DNA of 64,000 nt from Bacillus sp. ISL-18 (GCF_018613415.1 NZ_JAGGQG010000010.1:159888-223887); one strand, 5' to 3'; positions 7,850 through 16,368 are shown, counted from the first letter of the stretch. The notes: a model not told the origin generated them from the sequence alone. Made by a program: numbers and translations.

Positions 7850-8740
7850 ATGAATCAGATTGGGCCAATTCTAATTCTAGAAGGTGCTAATTTCAGTAAG
7901 GTTCCTTATTCCAGAAGTCTCTATTTAAACTGTTCTGAAAAAGTGCTGATCGATACGGGGGCAGAGGCTAGGATTCTCCAAAATCTCAACCTTGAACATG
8001 GCGTTCAATTAATTATTAATACCCATTATCATCCTGATCATACACTTCATAATCACCTATTCCAAAATACAACAAAATTACTTAACCCAATTGAGTTTGA
8101 AACATCGCTTACGATTGAAGGGGTTGCTAGTGTTAATGGCGTTTTTCAAGAGTGGGGCCAAGAAGGTGTTGAAAAATGGAAGGCTACTCTCCCCCAAAAA
8201 TGGGTGAAAAATCTTGGCGAAATTTCCGGTGCCTATGATTATGAGGTCGTATATCAATTCGGAGAGATAAAAGTGCAATTTTTACACACACCTGGACATA
8301 CTAGCGGGCTTTCATGTCCATACTTTCCGGAGTTAGGAATCGTTTTTACAGGTGATTATGATATGACCTCGTTTGGACCTTGGTACAACGGAACTGATGG
8401 AGATATTGATGATTTTATAGCGTCTGGCAAACGACTGTTGACACTTGATGCTGATACCTACATAACTGGACATCAGAAAGGAATATTCTCCAAACAAAAA
8501 TTTTGTCAGGCAATGGAACGTTTTCTAGAGAAGATTGAGCAGCGGGATGAACTAGTTACCCGTTATGTCCAGCAGGGAATGAACTTTGATGAATTAACCA
8601 ATGTTGGCATATTTTATCCAAAGAAAAGTTTGGAAAACACTTTACTCAAAACGTGGGAAAGAAGCGGGGTACGGAAGCATCTAAACAGGTTAGGTTATGA
8701 AGTCATGGGAATGGATTGTCAATTAGTCAAGATAAAATAA
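7850..8740 (+). CDS. metallo-beta-lactamase fold hydrolase
   Basis: A 296-aa metal-dependent hydrolase. The metal site is TH59-Y-H61-P-D63-H64, followed by HTPGHTSG and TGDYD, then ITGH, which together make the usual two-metal set. A helical C-terminal region of about 80 residues follows. The family is broad (glyoxalase II-like, lactonase, ribonuclease-like) and the substrate cannot be named. The ATG at 7850 has AAAGGTGGG upstream. Two inverted repeats lie in its promoter region and a strong terminator ends it, so it is an independently controlled single gene. Confidence 0.82.
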   Translation: MNQIGPILILEGANFSKVPYSRSLYLNCSEKVLIDTGAEARILQNLNLEHGVQLIINTHYHPDHTLHNHLFQNTTKLLNPIEFETSLTIEGVASVNGVFQEWGQEGVEKWKATLPQKWVKNLGEISGAYDYEVVYQFGEIKVQFLHTPGHTSGLSCPYFPELGIVFTGDYDMTSFGPWYNGTDGDIDDFIASGKRLLTLDADTYITGHQKGIFSKQKFCQAMERFLEKIEQRDELVTRYVQQGMNFDELTNVGIFYPKKSLENTLLKTWERSGVRKHLNRLGYEVMGMDCQLVKIK

Positions 8741-8773
8741 ATGGATGATGTCTATTAGACTCATCCATTTATT
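8736..8773. terminator. bidirectional terminator
   Basis: Perfect 13-bp stem AATAAATGGATGA / TCATCCATTTATT (8736-8748 and 8761-8773) with a 12-nt loop. It serves the hydrolase gene on the plus strand and the TapA-like gene on the minus strand. Confidence 0.75.
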
Positions 8774-8795
8774 GTTAATTAGTATATCACCAGCT

Positions 8796-9116
8796 TTATT
8801 TAGTTAACTCGGCTTCTTCTGTTGGATGCTCTGGCTGGGATGTAGGGGTAGTTTGATTAACTTGAGTAGTTGTCATTGGTGACTCCACAGCATTCTTAGG
8901 CGATTGTTCCGCCCATGTTCTAGCTCGAATCTTTTCTGTTATCTCATGTTTGTCATTAAAATGGGCATTTGTGTTAGACGTTGTATATCCAGTTATTATA
9001 GTACCTATATAAATTAATGCTAAAAGTTGAACCACTATACCCACAAGTCTATTACTATTATTTTTGGGGAACTTTCTTATCCTAGAGTATCTAATGGTAA
9101 TCACACTCCTGCTCAC
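8796..9116 (-). CDS. short TapA-like surface protein (106 aa)
   Basis: An N-terminal hydrophobic segment (RLVGIVVQLLALIYIGTII) is followed by TSNTNAHFND, which resembles the SipW cleavage/recognition region TSAAFHD or TGAYFND of TapA and camelysin-type proteins. The C-terminal 45 residues are rich in Thr, Gln, Pro and Glu, like the TapA tail. The middle Cys-containing domain of B. subtilis TapA is missing, so this is a minimal relative or an independent SipW substrate. It lies downstream of sipW and the TasA-like genes. The start is uncertain: GTG at 9116 has no good ribosome site, while AGGAG sits just downstream of it. Identification is an inference from layout. Confidence 0.55.
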   Translation of the reverse strand: MSRSVITIRYSRIRKFPKNNSNRLVGIVVQLLALIYIGTIITGYTTSNTNAHFNDKHEITEKIRARTWAEQSPKNAVESPMTTTQVNQTTPTSQPEHPTEEAELTK

Positions 9117-9175
9117 AGGGGAGGCTTACGTAATAAAACTAAAAAACCATTATGTATTCTTTTAAAAAAACAAAC

Positions 9176-9209
9176 TAACAAAATGACTCCAGTATAATAC
9201 CGGAGTCAT
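9176..9209 (-). terminator. terminator of the secreted helical protein gene
   Basis: Stem ATGACTCC / GGAGTCAT (9183-9190 and 9202-9209), extended inside by GTAT/ATAC, followed on the minus strand by TTTTGTT. It lies just past the stop at 9244. Confidence 0.7.
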
Positions 9210-9243
9210 CGGTTATTGCTCTTAAATACCAGCCCCGTAATTA

Positions 9244-9765
9244 TTAATTTCCCATATCCATCGACTGATGTTCATTCACATCAACGGCCTTAAGAGTAAG
9301 ACTCTTTGTTAGCCGATCCTTTTGACCATCTTTTATTGCACTCCCATGTTCTTTCGTAATGGTTCCGTCTTTAACGGCATTGTCAACGATCTGACTGTCA
9401 ACATCCTTTAATTTTTGTAAGAATTGTGCTTTTGTCATCCCCTTCTCTGTGGCAATCTGAACTAATGTTTTCCCTTGTTTCATTTCATCCATGATCTTTA
9501 TTGGCAGTACGTTTAATACTTTTGCTGCTTCACTGATTACGTTCATTTGGGTTAAACGGCTTCTGCGGATGGTATTTCCTGCTGTTCCTGCCTTATCCCT
9601 GGATTTCGGCGGTGAATACTGGGCCATTATTGCTTTGGCATCTACTGTAGGAGCTTTGGCTTTACTCTTTGCATAAGCAGGATTATTTTGCCAAGCAGCC
9701 ACTCCTGTACCTGTAATCAAAAGCAGCGCAATTAAAGCAGAAAGCATGACTTTATTGTTTTTCAT
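9244..9765 (-). CDS. small secreted helical protein (DUF2680-like)
   Basis: A 173-aa exported protein: Sec signal peptide (Lys-rich start, hydrophobic residues 8-24, likely cleavage after PAYA) and a basic linker. The C-terminal helical region has VLIKIMDEMKQGK-like and LVQIATEKGMTKAQFLQKL segments, the pattern of Bacillus DUF2680-type secreted proteins. AGGAGG lies 7 nt before the ATG at 9765. It sits between the multicopper oxidase and the TapA-like gene, suggesting an envelope or matrix role, but no function is known. The C-terminus MDMGN is Met/Asp rich. Confidence 0.7.
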   Translation of the reverse strand: MKNNKVMLSALIALLLITGTGVAAWQNNPAYAKSKAKAPTVDAKAIMAQYSPPKSRDKAGTAGNTIRRSRLTQMNVISEAAKVLNVLPIKIMDEMKQGKTLVQIATEKGMTKAQFLQKLKDVDSQIVDNAVKDGTITKEHGSAIKDGQKDRLTKSLTLKAVDVNEHQSMDMGN

Positions 9766-9817
9766 TCATGTACCTCCTTATTGCAAACTAATTCTTTTTA
9801 AAAATAATCTTTGTTTA

Positions 9818-9851
9818 GGCTGCGGCTTTACCATTTGGTAGAGTCGCAGCC
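9818..9851 (-). terminator. hairpin after the multicopper oxidase gene
   Basis: GGCTGCG (9818-9824) pairs with CGCAGCC (9845-9851) and the interior pairs again through TACC/GGTA, giving a long nearly continuous stem. The flank has no uninterrupted T-run, so it may be a weak terminator or an mRNA 3'-end stabiliser between the oxidase and the next gene. Confidence 0.45.
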
Positions 9852-9882
9852 CTGTCATGTCAGGTGCTTTTTTTAACCTTTA

Positions 9883-9936
9883 GGCTGTGTTCATCTTGAA
9901 TTTTGAGTTCCGCTCCAATTAACCTTTAACACAGCC
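9883..9936. repeat. short palindromic dispersed repeat, copy 1 (54 bp)
   Basis: Bounded by the 9-bp inverted repeat GGCTGTGTT / AACACAGCC, with GAGTTCCGCTCC inside. A second element at 63587-63676 has related ends (GGCTGAG / CTCAGCC), the same internal TTCCGCTCC and the shared segment AACCTTTA. The pair looks like a degenerate MITE or REP-type family. It sits 5 bp past the oxidase stop and may act as part of its 3' end. Confidence 0.55.
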
Positions 9937-9941
9937 AACCT

Positions 9942-12900
9942 TTAAGGTGTTAGGATATTAATTGAATTTGACCATGTAGAATTTCCAATCTGATTTACAG
10001 CCCGAATTCTTACATAGTAGGTCTTTTTCTTAATGAACCCTGTTCTCGAATATATTGTCAAGTTACTTCCAGTATTGTAAGTGGAAACGTTCGTCACAAA
10101 GGTTGGGTCAGTTGAAAATTGAACATCGTAACTGCTAATCGTACCGGCAGGCGCCGTCCAACTTACTCTAATCGTATCCGTAGTAGTTCCGCTCGTTGCG
10201 GTAGCGCTTACTCCCGTTGGTGCTGCAGGAACATTCGGAATTGTCACTTTGAAAGTATTTGAATAATTCGATGGTGTATTACCATTTACTGCGTTTACAC
10301 GATAATAATAGGTCATACCAGCCTGTACAGTCGTGTCAGAATAGGTAATGGTTGTTCCGCTGCCTGTTTTTATCCCACGTTTATCGATCACCGTGAAATT
10401 CACTCCATCATTTGAACGTTCAATGGTGAATCCGGTCTCATTCAATGATTGATCTATCCATGACAGTCTTTCACTTGGTCCGAATTGTACACTTCCTGTA
10501 AGATTACTTGGGGCTGCAGGTGCTGATGCCGTAATCGTCAAACTTACTGTGTTTGAATAATCAGATGACAGTGCTCCATTGACTGCCTTTACTCGATAAG
10601 TATAAGTAGTCCCTGCAGTTAAATTTGTGTCCGTAAACTTGGTAAGAGTTGAGGTCCCAACACAGCTAAAGTTTTTAGCATCCGTTGAACGTTCAACAAT
10701 AAACCCAGTTGCATTTGTCGCATTGTCTGTCCATGTTAAGTTTAGGTTCACCCCAGATTGTGCAGCAGTTAAGTTGCTAGGTGCCATTGGAAGTCCAGGA
10801 GCAATAACCGTATTAGAAGGTGTTCCACCAGTCAGATAGGAAATCGGATCAAGCTGGTCGGCTGCCGTTGCTGCATTATACGCATCAATTCTATAGGAAT
10901 AGGTTGTATTTAAGTATGCTGTAGTATCGGTGTATTTTATATTATTCGCTAACACAGAATCAATTTTTGTATACAATCCGACTACCCCTTTGATAACTGG
11001 GGCACGCATAATATTGAACCCAATCTCATTTGAGGAATTCCCCAATTTAGTCAAATCATAGTTACCATTATTAAGGGTAACTTGTGTAGGATCTGTCCAA
11101 GTTAAGTCTACTTGTCCCCCATTTGTCCTTGTTAAACTCAACACGGCTGCGCTTGGCTTTGTATTTATAAAGTTAAAATTCATTGTCCGCATCATATCGT
11201 TTTCTTCATGCCCTAATAAATGACAGTGCCATATATATTCCCAGGCAAAATTCGTCATCTTGTTAATGACAGTAACCGGATTTCCTGTCTGAGGATCCAC
11301 GTTCATAAACTGGCCTGTAGACCCTATAGGCATGGTTGGATCAAGCGGGCGAATACTATCCGGGACTCCAAATGGCAGCTTCGGTGAAACTGGCCTTAGT
11401 GCAACAATGCAGTCTTCCAATGGGTTCATTCTTACGGTATCTTTCCAGCCTAGTTCGTTTACATCCGGGAACCTAATGGAACCATCCCAGCCAACTCGAT
11501 TGATGAGCTGGACATCAAATAAATGGAAGTGCATTGCATGTGTATCGACCCCATTATGAGTAATCTTCCAAAGCTGTGTTCCATCACCTGTCGGGGAACC
11601 AATAGGTGTCATGGAATCCTGCAAGTTCTCTGTCGTTGGATCGACATACCCCAGCATGATGGTAGTTTGATTCTGGAAGTTGGTATTTGGCATTTCCACC
11701 CCAAGTGTTGAGTTCATCCGTCCATAGTTTTGTTCAAACTCCTCTGCAATTGCCTTCGGTTTAAGATCCATCGTCACTGAGGTGGTAGTTCCTGGAGGTG
11801 TAAAGGTTGATGAGTTGTCTTGAATATTAACCCATTTACGATTTGGATCATCTGGCTGATTTGGGAATATAAGCTCTTTTTGTCCTGTAGCAAAAGCATT
11901 TGGGAGGGCAGCATTCAATTTATCTACAGTATTTTGAGTTGTATCAGTCGCATTTGGATCTGCTGCAACCTTTATCTGCATGATCGTACGAGTATTGGGT
12001 CCAAAGCCCAGCTGTGTTGTTGGTGCTCCGCCAGTATTCTCACCTGTTGCTGATTGGTCTGGGTCCCCTGTATAGTAATCGTAACGGGGGTCAAAAGCTG
12101 GAACTGGAGCAGGTGCATCATTATAAAGTATAAGGGTTTGACCAGCATATTTACTGAAATCAACGACTACATCTGCCCGTTCGGCTGGTCCCAATAATAA
12201 AGTTTTAGTTGATACGTTTAAAACCGTAATACTTCTGCGTCCATATTCATAATTAATTGGTTGGTTTTTAAGGACTGCCGGCTTTGGTAAAAAGCCACTG
12301 TCATTTCCAATTTGAATCATTTCTGGTCCCGCTGTAGCAGGATCTGGAACTCCACCGTCACGACCATCTGACGGCCAAGTCGCCGGGTATCCCGTCTTAT
12401 GGACAGCATCTACCATTTTAACTTCACCGGCATGTGCATCATTTAACGTTCCATCTGCTTTCCACATCTCCCCATTTGACTTGGCTTGATAGAATTGTAG
12501 ATTCCACATTCTATCATTGGAAGCATTCAAGACTCGGAAACGATATGCTTTTGGATCAACAGTTAAAGTTGGATATACCGTTCCATTAATGACAGGTGTA
12601 TCCATAAACGCTTCAGGAGTAGTCGATACATCTGGTGTCCCTGGATTCATAGGGGCTTGGCCTTCTTGACCATCTAACATATTCGCAACTGGGCCATTTT
12701 TCAGGCCTGTATTTGGCGGCCAGAACCATGGTCCATAATCCCAGCGACCCATTGGATTGGAACCGGACAGCTCATAAGGATCCTGGTTTGGCATGTAAAC
12801 GTGCGGGAACCACGGACTACCCTGTCCGCCCCATTTATTCGTATCCCAGGTAGGATCAGTAGCTTTCAGCTGTGTATCAGATGGGACAAATGTTTTATCT

Positions 12901-13862
12901 TCGATGATTAATGGAATCTCCTTATTGCCGCTAGGAATAACACCCTGATCAATCAGAGCCTGCTCCACCTGATCTCGAATAAGATATCCAGCTGCCTCCC
13001 CGGCATATACATTTAACCGAGTCAGTCCATAACTGTGGTCGTGAAAAAACATGAGCCTCGCACTTTGCTGGTTAGTATAAAAGAATGTTCGGGATCCATC
13101 GCCTGGATCAGGCATATCTGGGACGTTCCGGACGCTAACCCCTTTTGGATATGGAGTATCCTCTCCAGCTGGAGTAATCCATTGATGAGGAGTACCATCG
13201 CTAATCCAAGGGGTTATACCGCCATGTAAATGAAGGGTGGCACGATTTTGCGTATATTTATGTACCCCATCTGGCCCCATCCCAGCCCCCATTAGGGTTT
13301 CGTCTACTGGCAAAAATAAATCTCCACCACTTCCTGTAGGCAAATTGTTCGTAAATTTAATACGTACAGGCCGATCCTTTTTAGCAATAATCACCGGTCC
13401 AAGGTAATTTGGCTTGCTGACGGAAGCATCTGTTGTATTCGTTTGCACATAGCCCCTAAGCCTAGTTGGCTGTAAGTCACTATGCATTTGTTCTTCATAC
13501 TCTACTAAGGAAATTTCATAATAATCTGATCCAGGATAGGTTGTTGTATCCGGAACAGCAACAGGAAGATATTGCCCAAGATTGTTTTTGTTTGCTTCGC
13601 CCAAGCCTGGTAAAGTATCGACAAATTTTCTAATACCTGTACCCACAATGTGATTGCCGTTTGAATCAAATTCAGGCAGCTGGCTATTTGCATAGTTCGG
13701 TGTTGTCCAATAATCTGGAGTACTTCCTGGAACACCAGTTGCCGCAAGTGCCTTCAATGAAGAACTACCTCCAAACGGCGTTACCCCAACGGCTAATAAA
13801 CCGGCAAGCATACCCAATTTAATTTTCCGACCCGCTACTTTCGTTTTTTTAAACCTAATCAT
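9942..13862 (-). CDS. multicopper oxidase with four C-terminal fibronectin III domains
   Basis: Secreted 1306-aa oxidase. A Sec signal peptide ends near residue 41 (ALAA). All four copper-binding motifs are visible: HLHGG (H211, H213), HDHS (H274, H276), HAMHFHL, and HCHLLGHEENDMM near residues 878-890, which supplies type 1 and type 3 ligands and an axial Met. From about residue 905 to the end there are four Fn3 units (three start near AAVLSL, APSNLT, APSNLT; the last near APTGVS). Such enzymes couple one-electron oxidation of phenols, bilirubin or Mn(II) to reduction of O2 to water; the substrate here is unknown. It is encoded behind sipW and two TasA-like genes, suggesting action in the extracellular matrix. 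The GGGAGAG site is 13 nt from this ATG but optimal for a 4-codon mini-ORF that overlaps it. Confidence 0.9.
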   Translation of the reverse strand: MIRFKKTKVAGRKIKLGMLAGLLAVGVTPFGGSSSLKALAATGVPGSTPDYWTTPNYANSQLPEFDSNGNHIVGTGIRKFVDTLPGLGEANKNNLGQYLPVAVPDTTTYPGSDYYEISLVEYEEQMHSDLQPTRLRGYVQTNTTDASVSKPNYLGPVIIAKKDRPVRIKFTNNLPTGSGGDLFLPVDETLMGAGMGPDGVHKYTQNRATLHLHGGITPWISDGTPHQWITPAGEDTPYPKGVSVRNVPDMPDPGDGSRTFFYTNQQSARLMFFHDHSYGLTRLNVYAGEAAGYLIRDQVEQALIDQGVIPSGNKEIPLIIEDKTFVPSDTQLKATDPTWDTNKWGGQGSPWFPHVYMPNQDPYELSGSNPMGRWDYGPWFWPPNTGLKNGPVANMLDGQEGQAPMNPGTPDVSTTPEAFMDTPVINGTVYPTLTVDPKAYRFRVLNASNDRMWNLQFYQAKSNGEMWKADGTLNDAHAGEVKMVDAVHKTGYPATWPSDGRDGGVPDPATAGPEMIQIGNDSGFLPKPAVLKNQPINYEYGRRSITVLNVSTKTLLLGPAERADVVVDFSKYAGQTLILYNDAPAPVPAFDPRYDYYTGDPDQSATGENTGGAPTTQLGFGPNTRTIMQIKVAADPNATDTTQNTVDKLNAALPNAFATGQKELIFPNQPDDPNRKWVNIQDNSSTFTPPGTTTSVTMDLKPKAIAEEFEQNYGRMNSTLGVEMPNTNFQNQTTIMLGYVDPTTENLQDSMTPIGSPTGDGTQLWKITHNGVDTHAMHFHLFDVQLINRVGWDGSIRFPDVNELGWKDTVRMNPLEDCIVALRPVSPKLPFGVPDSIRPLDPTMPIGSTGQFMNVDPQTGNPVTVINKMTNFAWEYIWHCHLLGHEENDMMRTMNFNFINTKPSAAVLSLTRTNGGQVDLTWTDPTQVTLNNGNYDLTKLGNSSNEIGFNIMRAPVIKGVVGLYTKIDSVLANNIKYTDTTAYLNTTYSYRIDAYNAATAADQLDPISYLTGGTPSNTVIAPGLPMAPSNLTAAQSGVNLNLTWTDNATNATGFIVERSTDAKNFSCVGTSTLTKFTDTNLTAGTTYTYRVKAVNGALSSDYSNTVSLTITASAPAAPSNLTGSVQFGPSERLSWIDQSLNETGFTIERSNDGVNFTVIDKRGIKTGSGTTITYSDTTVQAGMTYYYRVNAVNGNTPSNYSNTFKVTIPNVPAAPTGVSATATSGTTTDTIRVSWTAPAGTISSYDVQFSTDPTFVTNVSTYNTGSNLTIYSRTGFIKKKTYYVRIRAVNQIGNSTWSNSINILTP

Positions 13863-13869
13863 ATCGCAT
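13855..13869 (-). other. mini-ORF overlapping the oxidase start codon
   Basis: ATG CGA TAT GAT TAG has GGGAGAG exactly 6 nt upstream (13882-13876) and overlaps the oxidase ATG at 13862 out of frame. The oxidase itself has this site 13 nt away. Reinitiation or translational coupling through the mini-ORF is an inference. Confidence 0.4.
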
Positions 13870-13937
13870 CAGCATCTCTCCCTAAAAGTTTTAAATGAAC
13901 TATATCTATTTCTATTAAACTTGTTGCTCATTAACAG

Positions 13938-14777
13938 TTAATTGTTCTGAACCTGCTCCCAATAGGTTTTAAAAGTAAGATTTGCAGAAATGCCCTGATA
14001 GGAATTATCCGCATCCAATGGTAATTCCACTGTAAAAGCGAGCAATTGCGCTTTATCAGGTTCCGCAATAATACCCAAACTGCTTACATCTGCAGTATTA
14101 AGTAAATCAGATAAATTAGCTCCATAAAGGTCAGTTACTTTAACAAGTTCATCGGTAACTGTGGAACCAGTTGTACCGATAATGTCATTTATGTGCTGGA
14201 ATAGGATTAGATTTTCAGCTTGTAACAATTGTCTTTTCCAATTTGGATCCTGGGCTGGGTCAGCTCCTGGGTTTTCAGCCGACCATTCCCTATATCCATC
14301 ATTAAGGAACTTCATAATTTTATCCATTTGTGTCGCGTTCAGATTAGTTAGTTTTCCATTTAAACCTACTGAGTTAAACCACTTCACCTGCCAAATAATC
14401 ACCTTTGCCTTTTGAGAAAATTTAAGATTTTCTTCTATCTTGCTCCCTTCTCCATTGGTAATTGAGACAGTCTTAAGCTTTGCTCTTAGATTTCCCTCAT
14501 TCTTTAAGAAAAGCCCGCGGGTTTGCTTATCTCCTGGTGCCCAAGCCCCTGTTGGATTGATACCTGGTGCGCCCGCAGTCATTTCTGTATAAAACATGGG
14601 GCCGGTTGTTGGAACATCATCTCGGTTGGATGTTATTTTTAATGTCCCCGCCGTAAATTGGTTATTAGAATTTGATGCAGTGCTTGAAAATAAGGCATAT
14701 GAGGCACCGCCAACGGTTAAACCTAGACCTAATATACCGGATAATGAGTAAGCCATAAGTTTTCTTTTTTTGTTCAT
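13938..14777 (-). CDS. TasA/CalY family matrix fibre protein
   Basis: A 279-aa secreted protein with the SipW-dependent signal peptide type: basic start, hydrophobic core, then ASYALFSSTASNSNNQFTAGT, cleaved before the Leu/Phe. The mature part has TasA-like features (FTAGTLKI, WAPGDKQTRGLFLKNEGNLRAKL, a GLTFKTYWEQ-like C-terminal strand). Relatives assemble into biofilm amyloid or protein fibres, or act as camelysin proteases. It lies between a shorter family member and the multicopper oxidase in one sipW-led cluster. GGAGAGG precedes the ATG. SinR-type control is possible but not proven. Confidence 0.85.
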   Translation of the reverse strand: MNKKRKLMAYSLSGILGLGLTVGGASYALFSSTASNSNNQFTAGTLKITSNRDDVPTTGPMFYTEMTAGAPGINPTGAWAPGDKQTRGLFLKNEGNLRAKLKTVSITNGEGSKIEENLKFSQKAKVIIWQVKWFNSVGLNGKLTNLNATQMDKIMKFLNDGYREWSAENPGADPAQDPNWKRQLLQAENLILFQHINDIIGTTGSTVTDELVKVTDLYGANLSDLLNTADVSSLGIIAEPDKAQLLAFTVELPLDADNSYQGISANLTFKTYWEQVQNN

Positions 14778-14843
14778 TTTATTGATCCTCTCCTGTTAAT
14801 AAGTTCAAAATGACAGAAACCATTAACACTCCAAAGTGGTTTG

Positions 14844-15392
14844 TCACTGCCAACTGATAGGACCCATTTGATTATTATCAGAATCGTATTCTGTATTATT
14901 TCGAGCTTGAACCGCTTTAACACTCAACGTTACATTCCCTGTTTTTCCTTGGTATTCGTTTCCTGCCGATGCAGGGAATTCAAAATCAACGTTAAATGAA
15001 TGACTCTCACCTTCAGGGATAAGGATAGCTGCTGAATCAAAAGTAAATTGAACGCTCTTATCCCCTTCAAATAAGTCGCCAATACCGTTGTTTGCAATAT
15101 GATCTGCATTAGTTATTAAGGAGTCTATTTTTACCCAAGCATCCAAATTTCCGGTGTTTTTAATTGTTAATACTTTCGTATCATGATCTCCAGGTGCGAG
15201 GTTCCTGATATTTACATTATCTTTAAATACAGCACCACCCGTCACATCATTGATACTTAGTGTTCCTGCTGTAAAGGTATTACCTGTGTTTTCTGTTGTA
15301 GAGCTAAACAGTGCAAATGTTCCTCCACCTATTAATGCTGCACCGAGTGCTGTGGTCAAAATTGCTCCTCCGATTTTCTGTCTAATGCTCAC
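14844..15392 (-). CDS. TasA/CalY (camelysin) family protein, short form
   Basis: A 182-aa relative of CalY/TasA. The signal peptide (GGAILTTALGAALIGGGTFALFSSTTENTGN region) matches the SipW type and is followed by FTAGTLSIND, NLAPGDHDTKVLTIKNTGNLDAWVKI-like strands and a final beta segment. It begins with GTG, preceded by AAGGAGGAG. It directly follows sipW (26-bp gap), so the peptidase and its substrate are co-expressed. The predicted role is a minor or initiating subunit of extracellular fibres; protease activity cannot be judged. Confidence 0.85.
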   Translation of the reverse strand: MSIRQKIGGAILTTALGAALIGGGTFALFSSTTENTGNTFTAGTLSINDVTGGAVFKDNVNIRNLAPGDHDTKVLTIKNTGNLDAWVKIDSLITNADHIANNGIGDLFEGDKSVQFTFDSAAILIPEGESHSFNVDFEFPASAGNEYQGKTGNVTLSVKAVQARNNTEYDSDNNQMGPISWQ

Positions 15393-15418
15393 TTAAACTC
15401 CTCCTTATCTCCTGGTCG

Positions 15419-16048
15419 CTAACCATTTTTTAATTTATATTGAACTTCTTTAGTTCTTAAAGAAGCATCAACCATCGGCATGCCTTTAACTTGCTGTGTT
15501 TCTTTTTTAGTATCTATCATCTTAATACTTTTCCAGATGGAGAAGATTGACCAAATGATCATAATGGCACCAGGAACAATCAGCATTAGTACAGGCCCCA
15601 GCTTTGATTTAACAAAAGATAATAGATATCCGATAAAAGGTACCGTGAAATAATCGTATCGTGCGACAATATTTTCTGCTTGAACCGGGAGTGAATCCCT
15701 TCCATCGTTGTTATCTCCTTTCGTTATATATTGGAGACGGTCACCTGCTTTTTCGATTTCAATAATTCGGTGGGTAATCAATAAATTAGGAGCATCTGCC
15801 GCTTTAAATGTAATAATGTCACCCTTCTTTAATTCTTTCGTATTTGAAACAGGAGTAACCGAAATAATAGAACCAGTTTTGATATCCGGCTCCATTGATC
15901 CAGATAAGACGGTTAATATCTCATGACCCAAAACTATCGGCTTTCCCCCCGTAAGTTTGGAGGAAGTTAATGTAATAACCATAAAAATCAATATTCCATA
16001 AATTAATAAAGAAACCATTTTACCCAGCCATTTTTTTGTTTTTCCCAA
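15419..16048 (-). CDS. sipW: SipW-type signal peptidase I
   Basis: Endoplasmic-reticulum-type signal peptidase that processes TasA/CalY/TapA-like precursors. It has two transmembrane segments (about residues 10-30 and 155-180), the catalytic SGSMEP serine, the THRI box where His replaces the usual Lys, and the KGDNNDGRD box. I place the start at TTG 16048, which has AAAGAAGGTG 6 nt upstream and gives 209 aa; upstream in-frame ATGs lack a ribosome site. It leads the cluster of two TasA-like proteins and the oxidase. Confidence 0.9.
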   Translation of the reverse strand: MGKTKKWLGKMVSLLIYGILIFMVITLTSSKLTGGKPIVLGHEILTVLSGSMEPDIKTGSIISVTPVSNTKELKKGDIITFKAADAPNLLITHRIIEIEKAGDRLQYITKGDNNDGRDSLPVQAENIVARYDYFTVPFIGYLLSFVKSKLGPVLMLIVPGAIMIIWSIFSIWKSIKMIDTKKETQQVKGMPMVDASLRTKEVQYKLKNG

Positions 16049-16049
16049 T

Positions 16050-16151
16050 TCAAACACCTTCTTTATTTTCATCAAAAACGTTCTTTTTAACGAACTTATA
16101 AACATAGTATATTTGATTTGCAAATTCTAATAAAATCCCAAAAATAGGCAT
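16050..16151 (-). CDS. possible 33-aa leader peptide overlapping sipW signals
   Basis: Short frame starting at ATG 16151 just after a GGGGGAA stretch and ending with TGA one base before the sipW TTG. The sequence begins MPIFGILLEFANQIYYVY and is lysine rich near the end. It could couple translation to sipW, but the ribosome site is too close to the ATG and no family is recognised. It may be chance. Confidence 0.2.
   Translation of the reverse strand: MPIFGILLEFANQIYYVYKFVKKNVFDENKEGV
16080..16095. promoter_or_regulatory. possible SinR-type box in the sipW leader
   Basis: GTTCTTTTTAACGAAC contains GTTCTTT, a match to the SinR recognition element GTTCTYT, facing a degenerate copy. It lies 32 bp before the sipW start, downstream of the predicted promoter. 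The tapA-sipW-tasA operon of B. subtilis is SinR repressed, which makes the match suggestive only. Confidence 0.3.
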
Positions 16152-16262
16152 TTCCCCCTGATTAAGAGCAAATTGGTGAGTTATTTCAACATTATCTCTT
16201 GTTATCTCAATATTACTTTCTATATTGCAAAAAATTATACTTATTTTGAGAATCGAACTATA

Positions 16263-16286
16263 AAACACCTTAAAATCAAGGTGTTT
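16263..16286. other. inverted repeat in the sipW leader
   Basis: AAACACCTT / AAGGTGTTT (16263-16271 and 16278-16286), 6-nt loop. Only four T follow on the minus strand, so it could be a weak attenuator or a stabilising hairpin in the sipW leader. Confidence 0.35.
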
Positions 16287-16340
16287 CCATATTAAAAGCA
16301 AAAAAAAATGAATTTTAAAAAACTTTTAATTACACTTTTA

Positions 16341-16368
16341 AATATAAATTAGTTTTCCAATATAACAA
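16341..16368 (-). promoter_or_regulatory. candidate promoter of the sipW-tasA cluster
   Basis: Minus-strand TTGTTA (16368-16363) and TATATT (16346-16341) with 16-nt spacing. A leader of nearly 290 nt to sipW would contain the hairpin at 16263 and the SinR-like box. The rest of the 16049-16489 gap is very AT rich and holds only these sites and the tatC terminator. Confidence 0.4.

Noticed and set aside
9851..9876. CCTGTCATGTCAGG followed by T-run as a plus-strand terminator
   Set aside because: Stem is only four pairs and no plus-strand gene precedes it.
11820..12053. Plus-strand frames inside the multicopper oxidase gene
   Set aside because: Antisense shadows of a clear conserved gene; composition is unlike a protein and there is no ribosome site.
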